From NCBI GenBank assembly GCA_016710285.1, contig JADJXR010000001.1:620001-684000 (forward strand): DNA of 64,000 nucleotides, given 5' to 3'. The notes beneath the pieces were generated by a model, which searched no databases, was not told the DNA's origin, and saw nothing but the letters and a program-made list of their open reading frames with translations. Positions within the stretch are counted from its first letter, which is position 1. Every line of letters begins with the position of its first letter. Positions 7,666 through 17,671 of the stretch are shown here, in pieces. Position numbers and translations under genes: made by a program. This DNA is from Chlorobiota bacterium (GTDB lineage Bacteria; Bacteroidota; Ignavibacteria; OLB7).

Positions 7666-10600
7666 TTACTTCTTCACCGTCAGCATCCTGGTTTTGCTCC
7701 AGGTGCCGCTGGTTAGGGTGTAGTAGTAGTTGCCGGAAGGGAGGTTCGTCACGTCCAGCGTTAGCTCGTAGATTCCAGGTTGCTGGACCTCGTTCACCAA
7801 CGTCTGGACCAATCGCCCGTTGGCATCGTACAGCACGATCTTGGTGAACCCATCCAACCCCAGCGAGTAGCGGATGTTGGTGACGGGGTTGAACGGGTTC
7901 GGTGCGTTCTGGTCCAGCGCGTAGTCGGCACCGGTAAGCTCAATCAGCCGAAGATTCAGCCCGCAGATTGGCGCAAGGCCGGTGGTGGCCGCGCTGGTTT
8001 TCACCACGGCGCAGTTTACGTCGTTCAGCGTCACCTTCACGTCCATGCTCCGCTCTGGGTCCTTGGTGAACATCACTCCAAAAGGCATCGTCAGCAGCTT
8101 TCCGGTTCCCACCAATGGCGTTGGCGTGACCACATCAATAATCAGCAACCCAGGCTTGCTGGCGGTGTTGAGCGTTGCGGTGGCCCCGGCGGGCGTTAAT
8201 GCCTCAAGTTTGGCAAGCGTTGCCGGGCGCGATTGCAGCAGATTCGGATCGTAGGTGAAGACCACCGAGTACTCCTTGGCATTCAGTGCCGTCACGTCCT
8301 CGTTCAGCAGCACCGTCACGTCCATCTCCTTCCCAAGCTCCACCACGTTATCCTTTCCGCGCCCAGTGATTTGGGTGGTGGTGGAAAGATTTTCGATTGG
8401 AGCCGCGCTTCCGCTAACCTCCAACTCATACTCCGTTCCGCCAGGGATGTTTGTGGTGAAGACGATGGTGTCGCGCTGGATAACCCCCGCTTGCGTTGGA
8501 ACGTAGCGAACTTGAATCAACCGCTTATCCCCTGGCAACACCGTAAACATCAGCGTGGGGTTCGGATCAAGGATGGTGAAGGGGGTGCTGCGCCCGCTTT
8601 TGAACCGCATCCCAATCACCTGCAGGTTCGCGCTTCCGGTGTTGGTGATGATTGGCGAAAGCAACGCGCCCACGGTGTCGGTGATGCAAAGGTCGCGGAC
8701 CGAATCGGTTGCGCCGATAATGGCCGGAGCAAAGAACTGCCCAACCCCCACCCAGTTGCTGGTTGCGTCAACGCCGTCGGCAGTGATTGCGCGGATGCTT
8801 GCGCGCCGCTGGCCAATCGCCTGCGCGTTGAAGTAGCCGGTGAACGTCAGCGTGTCGGCCCCTGGGCGCAGAACGATTGGGAACGTTGCGCCGGGTTGCA
8901 ACGCGTAGCGGAAGTCATCGGTGGTTCCGTCGTTGTCGCTGGTGAACTGGAATCCGGTGATCGCCACGGTGTCGCGGTAGATCGGGTCGCCTGGCATCCA
9001 GAACTTGATGGCCATTGCGCTGTCGGTGGTTTTAATCACCCGCGTGCCGAAGTCGTAATCTTGCGTGGCCAATCCGGTCTCCGTCCCAATCCCCGTCAGC
9101 ACCGATTGGACCGGCTCGGTCTGATTGGTGTTGTGGTCGTAGGTGATGGTGGCCGTGCGTGGGCCAATCGCCGTTGGGGTGAACTCCACTTGCACCTCCA
9201 ACGAATCCCCTGGCTGCATATCCACATTCACAAACTGCGATTGGTTCAGGATGCGGAAGTCGGAAGTGTTTCCGGTGATTCCCTGCACCCCGGTCACGCG
9301 GGCTTGCGTTGTTCCGGCGTTCTTAATCCAAACCGATGCGGGATAGGGTCCGGTCCCAACGCGGCGGCGCGGCCAGTCGTAGCTGGTGGCAAACAGGCTG
9401 GCCTGTATCCCCTCACCTTTGTGGACCGAGATGCTGTCGTTGCTTGGATTTGGCGGCGCGTTGTGGCTGAAGACGATCTGGTCCTGGAACGGCCCAACAG
9501 CGTTTGGTTGGAACGTTGCGTTGACGGTGATAATCTGGCCAGCGTTCAGGTTCAGCGGGAACGTGAGAGTTCCATGCTGCGAAGTGAAAATTGGCGGATT
9601 CGTTCCCGGGTATGCCGAAAGCGTGGTTCCGCCAGTAATCGTCAGCACTCCACCATCGGCGGAGATGTTGCGGATTTCAAACTGGCGGTTCACCAAGGTC
9701 CCCACAAGCTGTTTGCCGTAGTCAATATCGGTCACTTGGATGATGGGGGTTGCCGAGCTACCGGTCACCAGCGAGATGTAGTGAAGCCCACAATCATCGG
9801 CAACGCCAACGGAGTCGCTGAAGCTGCCGCTTCGGCTGGCGGTGAACTGCACGTCAATCGTCGCGCTTTCGGTTCCGCTTCCGGCGGGTCCAAGCGTTAC
9901 CGGAACCGAAAGGTTCTTGGTGATTGTGAAGTCGGTGCCGGTTTTCAGCCGCACCTGGCGCACGGTAACGGGGCGGCTGTTCATGTTGGTGATCGTCAGC
10001 GTTCTGGTTGCCGTGGCGTTCAGAACCAAGTTCCCAAAGTTGAGGGGATCGGGCTGGATGTCAACATTGAAGGAGGTATAATAGACCGTGTCGCGGCGGA
10101 AATTTCCGGAGCGGTCGGTGGAGATCAGCACGGCGCGGGCATCCTTGGTTTGGTCAATCACCCGAAGCTGGAACGTGGTTGTGCGGTTCCCGGTCTCGAA
10201 CGTTGTGGGGACGAACAGTTCATAGTTGTAGGTCTGGAGTGTGTCCGGGTCCAGCCAGATGAAGGCAAGGTTCGAACGTGAGGCTTCCTCGTCCGGCATA
10301 TCGTTCACCACGCCATCCACGGTGCCGTCGCAGTTTTGCTTCATGGTTACGTCGGGGGCAACGGTGTCCTTAATCCGGAGGTCGCCCAACGCAGCCGAAA
10401 GTGGGTAGCCGTAGCTGTCGAAGTTGCTGAAGCCGTAGATGTAGCCGGCAAACGGATTTGGCCCGCGCATCCGGTAGGTTCCTGGGGGGATTTTAAAGGT
10501 TGCCCCCATGTATGTTTTCCCGTTCAATTGGGTTGGATATTTCCGCACCGTTGGGGCGTACTTCGCCATCAGCAAATCGAACTGGTCGCTTCCCCCCTGG

Positions 10601-11826
10601 GCAATCTCAATCTGGTACAGCCCCGCCGAATCCACCGCAAGGTTGATGTAGTTATCCTGGAAATCATCCTTGGGTGTGGTGAACACCAAGTCGTTCTGGT
10701 ACTGCTCCACCGGGGTCAGCACAAGAAAGAAAGGATCGGTGGGAACGCCGTTGGTCCCTTCGTAATACTGGGAGGTGTTGTACTGGGCCACCATGATCGG
10801 TTTGTCGGAGGAGAACTCCATCGGCAGCGGTTCTTCCGGCCGGATTTCCAAGAAACCGTAGCCAAGCTCACCCCCCTTTCCGGGGATGGTGCCATACAGG
10901 GTTCCGTTGATATAGACCTTTGCGTCGGGTTCGCCGGCAAAGATCCGGTAGATCGGCCCTTTCGCACGCGTTTTGATCGGCATTGCGTGATAGACCTTCC
11001 CCCACGTGCTAATCGGCAGCAGCATCTCGGTGATATGGTCGCAGCAGCAATACTGGAGTTCGTTAGGGATGTACGTGCAGTTGTTCCCCGCAGTGACGGC
11101 CACGGGCTTGGTGGAATAGATGTACGTTCCCGTTAAATCGCCACCGTAGCCGATGGACATCGAGGAGAAGACATCCCCTTTGTCGAGGGAGATGGAGAAG
11201 GTGCTGCCGGCGGGGTGGTTTGGCGAACTCATCGGGTGGCTGATCGTGACCAACGTCCCGTCGTACGGGGCGGCGATCATGTACTGCGACGGCAACTTCT
11301 GCACCGTGCCGTCGGTTACCGAGCCGTAGGTGGAGATGATGTACTCCTGGCCCAGGGCGTTCACCGGCAATGCCAGCAACCCATCGCTTGAGTACTTCAG
11401 GCGGTTGATTCCATAGACCACGATTGGCGCTTCGGCTTCGATACGTACGGCGCGTTTTTTATAGACCTCGTCGTCCGGCACGTCAGTCTGGTCGTCGCGA
11501 ACAAGGATTTGCCCTTCGATGTTATCAAGGTCAACGGTGACGATGTCGTAGGGGATTGTGTAGAAGGTCTTCTTGAACTGCTGACCCACCCAGACGTTCA
11601 CGCGGGTGCGAACGCCGGAAGTGATGTAGAAGCGGATGTATTTCTGGCCGCCAGGAGTCCCTGCTTCCCAGTTTGCTGGGAACGATAGATAGAACTCCTT
11701 CCCAACATTGTTCAGCCCAAACGGAACGGGAAACTTGTTCCCGCTTGGCGCGCCCTGCGCCAGTAATTGCATCGTTCCGCCGATACCCAGCAGCAGCAGC
11801 AGTGCAATGCGGATCAATGGTTTCAT
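7666..11826 (-). CDS. IgGFc-binding-like / ASH-repeat giant T9SS cargo protein
   Basis: Predicted outer-surface protein of about 1,386 aa. The start at 11826 gives a signal peptide (MKPLIRIALLLLLGIGGTM) and has GAGGGAG shortly upstream; the frame is open to 11946 without a better start. The N-terminal 450 residues look like the bacterial IgGFc-binding N-terminal domain (GKEFYLSFPANW, PIVVYGINRLKYSSDG, AVTAGNNCTYIP). At least five choice-of-anchor D/ASH repeats follow (DPLNFGNLVLNATATRTLTI, ATFQPNAVGPF, VRYVPTQAGVI). A cohesin-like beta segment (about 1150-1290, GKEMDVTVLLNED) and a T9SS type A sorting domain (NAPNPFNPVTNIRYSL to RMLTVKK) close the protein. The binding partner is unknown. It is intact, unlike the neighbouring LamG gene. 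Confidence 0.85.
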   Translation of the reverse strand: MKPLIRIALLLLLGIGGTMQLLAQGAPSGNKFPVPFGLNNVGKEFYLSFPANWEAGTPGGQKYIRFYITSGVRTRVNVWVGQQFKKTFYTIPYDIVTVDLDNIEGQILVRDDQTDVPDDEVYKKRAVRIEAEAPIVVYGINRLKYSSDGLLALPVNALGQEYIISTYGSVTDGTVQKLPSQYMIAAPYDGTLVTISHPMSSPNHPAGSTFSISLDKGDVFSSMSIGYGGDLTGTYIYSTKPVAVTAGNNCTYIPNELQYCCCDHITEMLLPISTWGKVYHAMPIKTRAKGPIYRIFAGEPDAKVYINGTLYGTIPGKGGELGYGFLEIRPEEPLPMEFSSDKPIMVAQYNTSQYYEGTNGVPTDPFFLVLTPVEQYQNDLVFTTPKDDFQDNYINLAVDSAGLYQIEIAQGGSDQFDLLMAKYAPTVRKYPTQLNGKTYMGATFKIPPGTYRMRGPNPFAGYIYGFSNFDSYGYPLSAALGDLRIKDTVAPDVTMKQNCDGTVDGVVNDMPDEEASRSNLAFIWLDPDTLQTYNYELFVPTTFETGNRTTTFQLRVIDQTKDARAVLISTDRSGNFRRDTVYYTSFNVDIQPDPLNFGNLVLNATATRTLTITNMNSRPVTVRQVRLKTGTDFTITKNLSVPVTLGPAGSGTESATIDVQFTASRSGSFSDSVGVADDCGLHYISLVTGSSATPIIQVTDIDYGKQLVGTLVNRQFEIRNISADGGVLTITGGTTLSAYPGTNPPIFTSQHGTLTFPLNLNAGQIITVNATFQPNAVGPFQDQIVFSHNAPPNPSNDSISVHKGEGIQASLFATSYDWPRRRVGTGPYPASVWIKNAGTTQARVTGVQGITGNTSDFRILNQSQFVNVDMQPGDSLEVQVEFTPTAIGPRTATITYDHNTNQTEPVQSVLTGIGTETGLATQDYDFGTRVIKTTDSAMAIKFWMPGDPIYRDTVAITGFQFTSDNDGTTDDFRYALQPGATFPIVLRPGADTLTFTGYFNAQAIGQRRASIRAITADGVDATSNWVGVGQFFAPAIIGATDSVRDLCITDTVGALLSPIITNTGSANLQVIGMRFKSGRSTPFTILDPNPTLMFTVLPGDKRLIQVRYVPTQAGVIQRDTIVFTTNIPGGTEYELEVSGSAAPIENLSTTTQITGRGKDNVVELGKEMDVTVLLNEDVTALNAKEYSVVFTYDPNLLQSRPATLAKLEALTPAGATATLNTASKPGLLIIDVVTPTPLVGTGKLLTMPFGVMFTKDPERSMDVKVTLNDVNCAVVKTSAATTGLAPICGLNLRLIELTGADYALDQNAPNPFNPVTNIRYSLGLDGFTKIVLYDANGRLVQTLVNEVQQPGIYELTLDVTNLPSGNYYYTLTSGTWSKTRMLTVKK

Positions 11827-12123
11827 GAACGACTCCCTCGGTAAGTGTTGTTTGATAGATTCTTGGTTGTTCAGAGTTATGCAACGGTCAGGTTTTGGGG
11901 GAAGCAAGCGGGGTACGGAGTTAGGGGGGGAACCCCTGTTGGGCAAGAAATGGGAATGCCTGTTTCTTCAAAGAACAAGGAGATGATACTCCTTCCAGGC
12001 GATTGGTATCGCTATCCGCCGCTCAATAGAAGATGCTGGCAGGGCCGAAGAAGTTACAGAACCCCAGAGAAGCGGGGGGAAGGGGTGCGGCAAACGGTAC
12101 GGAGCGGTAAGAATAGCGCGTCG

Positions 12124-12813
12124 TCAATCGGCATCCACCACCACGCCGTCCTGCATATGCAGCACGCGGTCGGCACGCTGGGCAAGGGCATCGTTATGGG
12201 TAACGATGATGAAGGTCCGTTGGTCGCGGCGGCTGATCTCCCAAAGCAACGCGTGCAGCCGCTCGCCCGTTGCGGAATCAAGGTTGCCGGAAGGTTCGTC
12301 GGCAAGGACAAGCTGGGGCTGGGGGATTAAGGCGCGGGCAACGGCAATCCGCTGCTGCTCGCCTCCGGAAAGCTCGCTTGGTTTGTGGCCGGCGCGGTCT
12401 TGCAATCCAACCAATCCCAAATATTCAGCCCCTTGCGCCATCGCCTCGCGCATCGGGAGGCCGCGGATCAGCAGGGGCATCGCCACGTTCTCCAGCGCGG
12501 TGAACTCCGGCAACAGATGGTGGAACTGGAAGACGAACCCAACGTTCCGGTTGCGGAAATCGGCAAGTGCCTTTGGGTTCATTCCCTCCAATCGTCGCCC
12601 AACAATCTCCACTTCGCCGCTGGTTGCTTTGTCAAGCCCGCCAATAATATGAAGCAGCGTGCTTTTTCCCGCCCCCGATCTTCCCACAATCGCCACCACT
12701 TGCCCGGGGTCAATGTCCAACGTCACCCCACGCAGCACCGAAAGCGATTTCCCCTCAATCTGGTACTCCTTTGTTACCCCCCGAAGCCGAACAACAGGCG
12801 ATGGATGATTCAT
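12124..12813 (-). CDS. LolD/MacB-type ABC transporter ATP-binding protein
   Basis: Cytoplasmic ATPase of a type VII (mechanotransmission) ABC transporter, the group that includes LolCDE, FtsEX and MacB. Walker A is GRSGAGKST (about residues 41-49), the signature is LSGGEQQR, Walker B is LVLADEPSGNLD and the switch His is in IIVTHND. The length of 229 aa is typical of LolD. It lies downstream of two permeases of the same class but is separated from them by about 190 bases holding a palindromic element. It may therefore serve those permeases or a LolC/E pair elsewhere. No lipoprotein-specific feature allows a firm LolD call. Confidence 0.82.
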   Translation of the reverse strand: MNHPSPVVRLRGVTKEYQIEGKSLSVLRGVTLDIDPGQVVAIVGRSGAGKSTLLHIIGGLDKATSGEVEIVGRRLEGMNPKALADFRNRNVGFVFQFHHLLPEFTALENVAMPLLIRGLPMREAMAQGAEYLGLVGLQDRAGHKPSELSGGEQQRIAVARALIPQPQLVLADEPSGNLDSATGERLHALLWEISRRDQRTFIIVTHNDALAQRADRVLHMQDGVVVDAD

Positions 12814-12870
12814 GCAACCAAGATACAGCCAAAAGGGGAAAACGTGAACCGAAAAAATGAAAGAGCCGCC

Positions 12871-12998
12871 GCTACCCTTCGGTCGTCCCTGGACGAACCG
12901 GTAGCCGAAGGTCTTGAGCCTTCGGCGTCTAATTCTGAGGAACGACTGGGCAGGCTAAAGACCTGTTATCAATCCCGACGAAGGTCGGGGTCGCTACC
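12871..12998. repeat. REP-like palindromic intergenic element
   Basis: The segment is a chain of inverted repeats. At 12871-12905, gctaccc and ggtcgtcc pair with ggacga and ggtagc. At 12904-12926, gccgaagg pairs with ccttcggc. At 12979-12990, cccgac pairs with gtcggg. It fills most of the gap between the LolD-like ATPase and the permease gene and ends beside the permease stop codon. It could act as a transcript-stabilising or attenuating structure inside the operon. Confidence 0.55.
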
Positions 12999-13003
12999 CT
13001 TGG

Positions 13004-14224
13004 CTACTCATACCGCAATGCCTCAATCGGGTCCAGCTGCGAGGCCTTCCAGGCGGGAAAGCTGCCGAAGAGGATGCCGATCAACAAACAGATCCCCACC
13101 GAAATGCCGACCGATCCCCACGGTATCGGGGCCACGATGCCAAGCAACGCACCCACCGCAAGGCCCATTCCCACGCCGATTCCGATTCCGATCAGCGCGC
13201 CCAGCTGGCAAAGCGTTACCGCCTCGATGATAAACTGCGAAAGGATGTTCCCCGAGGTCGCCCCAACGGCTTTGCGGATTCCAATCTCCCGCGTCCGCTC
13301 CTTCACCGATACCAGCATGATGTTCATAATTCCAATCCCGGCGGCCAGCAACGCGAACCCGCCGCAGATTGCGCCAAACCATGCCACGTATTTCGTGATC
13401 CCCCCGAAGGTTTCGCTCAGCGACTCGTTGGTGATTACCTCAAAGTCGTTCTCTTCGCCAATATCCAGCCGCCGGATGATCCGCATCAGCCCAATGGCCT
13501 GGTCCATCGCCTCCTCTAACTTCTCAATCGAAGGGGCGCGGATTGCCATGCTGACGCTGGAACCCCACTCATCAAAAAACCGGCGGGCCGCGCTGGTGAT
13601 TGGGATCAGCACAAAATTGTCCTGGCTTTGGCCAAACACCGCCCCCTTGCTTTGCAACACGCCAACCACCGTGTAGGGATAGCCGTTCAGTTTTATCTGC
13701 TTCCCAATCGCGCTTCGGTGGCTGAAGAACTTGTTGGCGATGTCGGCAGCAATCACCACAACGTCCGATCCGTTCTGCACGTCCATCGGGTCAATCGAGC
13801 GCCCTTCTTCGATGGCGTAATCGTTGGTGGGAAGGTACGATTCATCGCCGCCAACAATGAAGAACGTTGGGTCGCTTGCTTTCTCCTCGAACTTTATCAC
13901 CACCCCGCCGATGAAGTTGGTGAGCGAGATATTTTCGGCAGCGGTGAAACGGCTCTTGAAGTCCATTGCCTGGCGCAGCGTCACCTGCGGGCGGCGGTCG
14001 CCAGCGCCCCCCATCTCGAATGCGGGGTCGCGCTGGATGATAAATGTGCTGCGCCCCAGCGATTCCAGCTGCTTGTCAATGCTTGCGGTCAAGGCCCCGA
14101 CGGCGGCGGCCACGCCAACAATGGCGAACACCCCAATGGAGATTGAAAGCAACGTCAGCCCCGCCCGCAGCTTGTTTGCACGGATTGCCCCGACCGCCAT
14201 TCGGACCGATTCGGTGACTTGCAT
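13004..14224 (-). CDS. MacB-like ABC transporter permease (second of the pair)
   Basis: Inner-membrane permease of the MacB/FtsX family, 406 aa. An N-terminal helix (LTLLSISIGVFAIVGVAAA) precedes a MacB-like periplasmic core domain (about residues 40-260). The C-terminal FtsX domain has three helices, with IGIMNIMLVSVKERTREIGIRKAVGA, the family's most conserved stretch, split here between helix and cytoplasmic loop. It follows the first permease after about 50 bases and resembles it throughout, so the two probably form a heterodimer driven by the MacB ATPase upstream in the operon. The substrate is unknown. Confidence 0.85.
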   Translation of the reverse strand: MQVTESVRMAVGAIRANKLRAGLTLLSISIGVFAIVGVAAAVGALTASIDKQLESLGRSTFIIQRDPAFEMGGAGDRRPQVTLRQAMDFKSRFTAAENISLTNFIGGVVIKFEEKASDPTFFIVGGDESYLPTNDYAIEEGRSIDPMDVQNGSDVVVIAADIANKFFSHRSAIGKQIKLNGYPYTVVGVLQSKGAVFGQSQDNFVLIPITSAARRFFDEWGSSVSMAIRAPSIEKLEEAMDQAIGLMRIIRRLDIGEENDFEVITNESLSETFGGITKYVAWFGAICGGFALLAAGIGIMNIMLVSVKERTREIGIRKAVGATSGNILSQFIIEAVTLCQLGALIGIGIGVGMGLAVGALLGIVAPIPWGSVGISVGICLLIGILFGSFPAWKASQLDPIEALRYE

Positions 14225-14274
14225 AGTTGGTTAGAATGCTGTTGTTGTTCTGGTTTCTGCTGCGGCAACCCACG

Positions 14275-15516
14275 CTACTCAGCACGCAACGCCTCAACCG
14301 GGTCCAGCCGCGAGGCACGGAAGGCGGGGATGATTCCGGCAAGCACCCCAACCGCCACCGAGACCACCGCCGCCAGTATCAATTGCGAGATGGAGATGGT
14401 GGAGTCCAGCACGTCAATCTCCCAATATTTCTCAGCGGCGTAGGAACCGGCATAGGCCACTGCCGAGGTCAGCACCACGCCGATTGCTGTTCCAATCAAG
14501 CAGAGCAGAATGGACTCCACCAAAAACTGCTGCAACACCGAGCTGCGGGTTGCGCCGATTGCCTTGCGGATGCCGATCTCCTTGGTGCGCTCCACCACCG
14601 AGACGAACATGATGTTCATAATCCCAATGGAGCCAACAAGGAAGGATAGGCCGGTCATCACCAGCCCCACGCCCCAAACAATCGCCCGAAGCTGGTCCGA
14701 CTGTTTGCGGAATTGATCCTGGGTGTTGATGCTGAAATCATCCCGCTGCCCCAGCCCGATGGACCGGACCTCGCGCATGGCCCCCAGCGTGGCATACCGG
14801 ACATCCTCCACGCGGTCAACGCCCCCGGCTTTCACGTTGATGACCACGCGGATGCCGTTGCCGTACAGCCCAAAAAATCGTTTGATGGGGATCAGCAATT
14901 GGTCGTCCACCATGTCGGCAAGAAGCGATCCACGTTTGGGCATAACGCCGATCACCGTGAACGGTATCCCCTCGATTTTCACCACGCGGCCCACGGCATC
15001 ACCTTTTGGGAAAAGGCTTTTGGCGACGTTCGCGCCAATCGCCACCACAAACCCACCCGATTGCTCCTCGATCTCCGAAAAAAACCTCCCCTCTTTCACG
15101 TTGCCGCCATACATATCAATGTACTGGGCGGTGGTCCCGAACACCACTGCCGAGGTCAGCTCTTCATCGCCATACCGCACCGATGCGCCGTTGGCACGTG
15201 CTGTGGGAACAACATACTCGGCAACGGTCAGCCGTTGGCGCACGCGTTCGTATTGGTCGAAGGTGATGTTCTTCCGGTTGCGATTCTCGAACCAATCGCC
15301 ATCGCCGGCCCAATTGAATTTGTCAACATACAGGATGTCGTCGCCGAAGGTGGCAAGGGTGTCGTCCAGCACATTATCCAGCCCGGTAAGCAGCCACCCC
15401 ATCAGCAGCACAAAGAAGATGCCAATCACCACGCCAAGCGTGGTCAGCGCGCCGCGCATTTTGTTGGCGGTTAAAGCCGAAACGGCAAGGCGGATGCTTT
15501 CGATGAACTGTGTCAT
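14275..15516 (-). CDS. MacB-like ABC transporter permease (first of the pair)
   Basis: Inner-membrane permease of 413 aa with the same plan as its neighbour: an N-terminal helix (TLGVVIGIFFVLLMGWLL), a periplasmic core, and a C-terminal FtsX domain with IGIMNIMFVSVVERTKEIG. The ATG at 15516 overlaps the TGA of the ATPase gene by 4 bases (ATGA), which fixes the start and indicates translational coupling; the open frame runs further upstream only as an overlap. ATPase and permease are separate polypeptides here, unlike the fused MacB of enterobacteria. Confidence 0.87.
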   Translation of the reverse strand: MTQFIESIRLAVSALTANKMRGALTTLGVVIGIFFVLLMGWLLTGLDNVLDDTLATFGDDILYVDKFNWAGDGDWFENRNRKNITFDQYERVRQRLTVAEYVVPTARANGASVRYGDEELTSAVVFGTTAQYIDMYGGNVKEGRFFSEIEEQSGGFVVAIGANVAKSLFPKGDAVGRVVKIEGIPFTVIGVMPKRGSLLADMVDDQLLIPIKRFFGLYGNGIRVVINVKAGGVDRVEDVRYATLGAMREVRSIGLGQRDDFSINTQDQFRKQSDQLRAIVWGVGLVMTGLSFLVGSIGIMNIMFVSVVERTKEIGIRKAIGATRSSVLQQFLVESILLCLIGTAIGVVLTSAVAYAGSYAAEKYWEIDVLDSTISISQLILAAVVSVAVGVLAGIIPAFRASRLDPVEALRAE

Positions 15517-16265
15517 GGCGTTGCCGGCGTGGTTGCGGCATTCATCTGGATACGGTGTGGATTGGGGGTGTCGCTCTCGATCCGGCCATCGCGGACGCGG
15601 ATGATGCGTGCGGCGTTGCGCGCCACGTCTTCTTCGTGCGTCACCAGAACAATGGTGTTCCCCTTGCACCACAAATCCTCGAACAGCCGCATGATATCAA
15701 TGCCGGTTGCGGTGTCAAGGTTCCCGGTTGGCTCGTCGGCAAGGATGATGGAGGGGCGGGTGACCAGCGCGCGCGCAATCGCCACGCGCTGGCGTTGCCC
15801 GCCGGAAAGCTCGTTCGGTTTGTGGGTCATCCGGTCCTCCAACGCCACGTGGCGCAACGCCTCAACCGCCCGCTCGTGGCGTTCCTGGCGGCTTACCCCG
15901 GCATAGACCAGCGGAAGCTCCACGTTTTTCACCGCATCGTTCCGCGCCAGCAAGTTGAACGTCTGGAACACGAACCCAATCTGCTGGTTGCGGATGCGCG
16001 CAAGCTCGTTGTCGCTCATCTTGGAGACCAACTCCCCCTCAAAGTAGTAGTCGCCGCCGGAGGGGGTGTCAAGGCAGCCGATGATGTTCATCAGCGTTGA
16101 TTTGCCCGAACCGGAAGGTCCCATAATTGCCACGTACTCGTTCCGGCAAATCGTTAGCGAGACATCGCGAAGGGCGTGGATCGTCTCGGCCCCCATGGTG
16201 TACCGGCGCGAGATGTGCTGGATTTCGATGATCGGCTCCCCGACCCCTGTTGGCTGGGTGCTCAT
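15513..16265 (-). CDS. MacB-type ABC transporter ATP-binding protein
   Basis: ATPase of 250 aa that powers the two downstream permeases. Walker A is GPSGSGKST, the signature LSGGQRQRVAIARAL, Walker B ILADEPTGNLD and the switch His lies in VLVTHEED. The YYFEGE and VFQTFNLL segments are typical of MacB/LolD ATPases. I chose 16265 (MSTQPTGVGEPIIEIQ) because the longer frame runs into the adaptor gene, whose stop lies at 16267, directly beside this start. The order TolC, adaptor, ATPase, permease, permease on one strand identifies a tripartite MacAB-TolC-like exporter for a peptide, antibiotic or lipid-like substrate. Confidence 0.9.
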   Translation of the reverse strand: MSTQPTGVGEPIIEIQHISRRYTMGAETIHALRDVSLTICRNEYVAIMGPSGSGKSTLMNIIGCLDTPSGGDYYFEGELVSKMSDNELARIRNQQIGFVFQTFNLLARNDAVKNVELPLVYAGVSRQERHERAVEALRHVALEDRMTHKPNELSGGQRQRVAIARALVTRPSIILADEPTGNLDTATGIDIMRLFEDLWCKGNTIVLVTHEEDVARNAARIIRVRDGRIESDTPNPHRIQMNAATTPATP

Positions 16266-16266
16266 G

Positions 16267-17592
16267 CTACTTCTTTTCCCCCTTCTTCTTATTCTTTTCC
16301 GACTCCAACTCAATCCGAACTTTGGAACCGTTCTCAAGGTCCTTGGAGATTGCTTTGTAGCCGCCGCTGACAACTTCCTCACCCTCGTTCAACCCGCTTT
16401 TGATCTCGTAATATTGGTCGTCGCGGATGCCATACTCCACCTTGCGTGCAACCACCGTGTCGCCAGATTTCACGAACACCATCGGCTCCGCTTTTTCTTC
16501 CTTCTTCGATGCCAGCTTCAGGTTCTTCACGTTCCGTTCTTTCTGTTCGGCGGCGCGGATGGAGTCTTCTTCCTTGTTCTCATCACGCGTCGTCACCGAT
16601 TGCAGCGGCACAGAAAGGACGTTCTTGGCGGTTGCGGTTTTTACCGTTGCGGTGGCGGTCATGCCGGGCCGCAGCCGTGGGTCCGGGTTCACGAAACGGA
16701 CGCGCACCTCGAAGTTGGTCACTTGGTCCGTGGTCCCCAATCCGGTTTGCTTTGGCGAGTTGGCGATTTGGCTGACGTAGGCTTGGAACTTCTCGTTGGC
16801 AATGGCATCAACCTCCACGGTGGCGGTGTCGCCCAGCTTCACCTGGACCACGTCATTTTCGGAGACATCCACCACGGATTCAATCACGCTTAAATCGGCA
16901 ATGGTCATGATTTCGGTCCCGGTCATCTGGATTGCTCCAACGACTTTCTCCCCAACCTTGCTGTTCAGCTTCACAATGGTCCCACTGATTGGGGCGCGGA
17001 TGGTGGTTTTGTTCAGCGACTCGCGGACCATGCGTGCGTTTGCGCGGGCTTGGTCCACGGTGAACCCAGCGGCATCCACCTCGGCTTCGGAGATTTGGAC
17101 CTGCGACTTTGCGTTGTCCAGCTCCTGCCGGGTGGAAAGATTTTTGTCGAACAATTGTTGGACCCGTGCAAGCTCCGTTTGCTGGCGAAGCAACCCAGCC
17201 TTTGCCGAAGCAAGTCGCGCTTGCGCTGCGGAGATTGCCGCCTCCGATTCCGCTTGCTGGGCAAGCATGGATTGCGGGTTGATCTTCACCAGCACCTGCC
17301 CTTTCTGGACAACGTCCCCTTCCTTCGCCCCCAGGAAGACAATCTCGCCACTGACTTCGGAGGAGATAACAAGCTGGGTTTCGGGGTCAATGGTTCCGCG
17401 GCCATAGACGGTTTGGGTGATGTCGCGGCGTTGGACCTTTTCGGTTTCCACCACGATTCCTTCTCCATCGCTATCGCGAAGCAGCATGGCAGCAATGGAG
17501 CCGCCAAGCAGCACGGCAAGGACAATGCCAACGATCAATCCGGTGCGGCTTTTCTTTTTTGGAGGTCGGCGGTTTGTTCTGGTCTCGGCCAT
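16267..17592 (-). CDS. MacA/HlyD-type periplasmic adaptor (membrane fusion protein)
   Basis: Periplasmic adaptor of about 441 aa that links the MacB-type complex to TolC. The start at 17592 gives a basic N-terminus (MAETRTNRRPPKKKSRTGL) followed by one membrane anchor (IVGIVLAVLLGGSIAAML). A lipoyl half-motif (VSGEIVFLGAKEGDVVQKGQ), an alpha-helical hairpin of about 90 residues rich in Gln/Ala, the second lipoyl half (IRAPISGTIVKLNSKVGEKV) and beta-barrel segments follow in the usual order. The C-terminal 25 residues are almost all Lys/Glu/Asp/Ser. The stop is directly followed by the ATPase start. Confidence 0.9.
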   Translation of the reverse strand: MAETRTNRRPPKKKSRTGLIVGIVLAVLLGGSIAAMLLRDSDGEGIVVETEKVQRRDITQTVYGRGTIDPETQLVISSEVSGEIVFLGAKEGDVVQKGQVLVKINPQSMLAQQAESEAAISAAQARLASAKAGLLRQQTELARVQQLFDKNLSTRQELDNAKSQVQISEAEVDAAGFTVDQARANARMVRESLNKTTIRAPISGTIVKLNSKVGEKVVGAIQMTGTEIMTIADLSVIESVVDVSENDVVQVKLGDTATVEVDAIANEKFQAYVSQIANSPKQTGLGTTDQVTNFEVRVRFVNPDPRLRPGMTATATVKTATAKNVLSVPLQSVTTRDENKEEDSIRAAEQKERNVKNLKLASKKEEKAEPMVFVKSGDTVVARKVEYGIRDDQYYEIKSGLNEGEEVVSGGYKAISKDLENGSKVRIELESEKNKKKGEKK

Positions 17593-17671
17593 GAAAATGC
17601 CTATCTGTGGTTTCGTTGTAAGTGTGAATTGCTTGTTGCTTCGTTGGGTTGCCGCTTGCGCACGCGCGGGC

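Noticed and set aside
8233..10281. 682-codon plus-strand frame
   Set aside because: It is antisense to the ASH-repeat T9SS gene, has no family features, and its length follows from high GC on the opposite strand.
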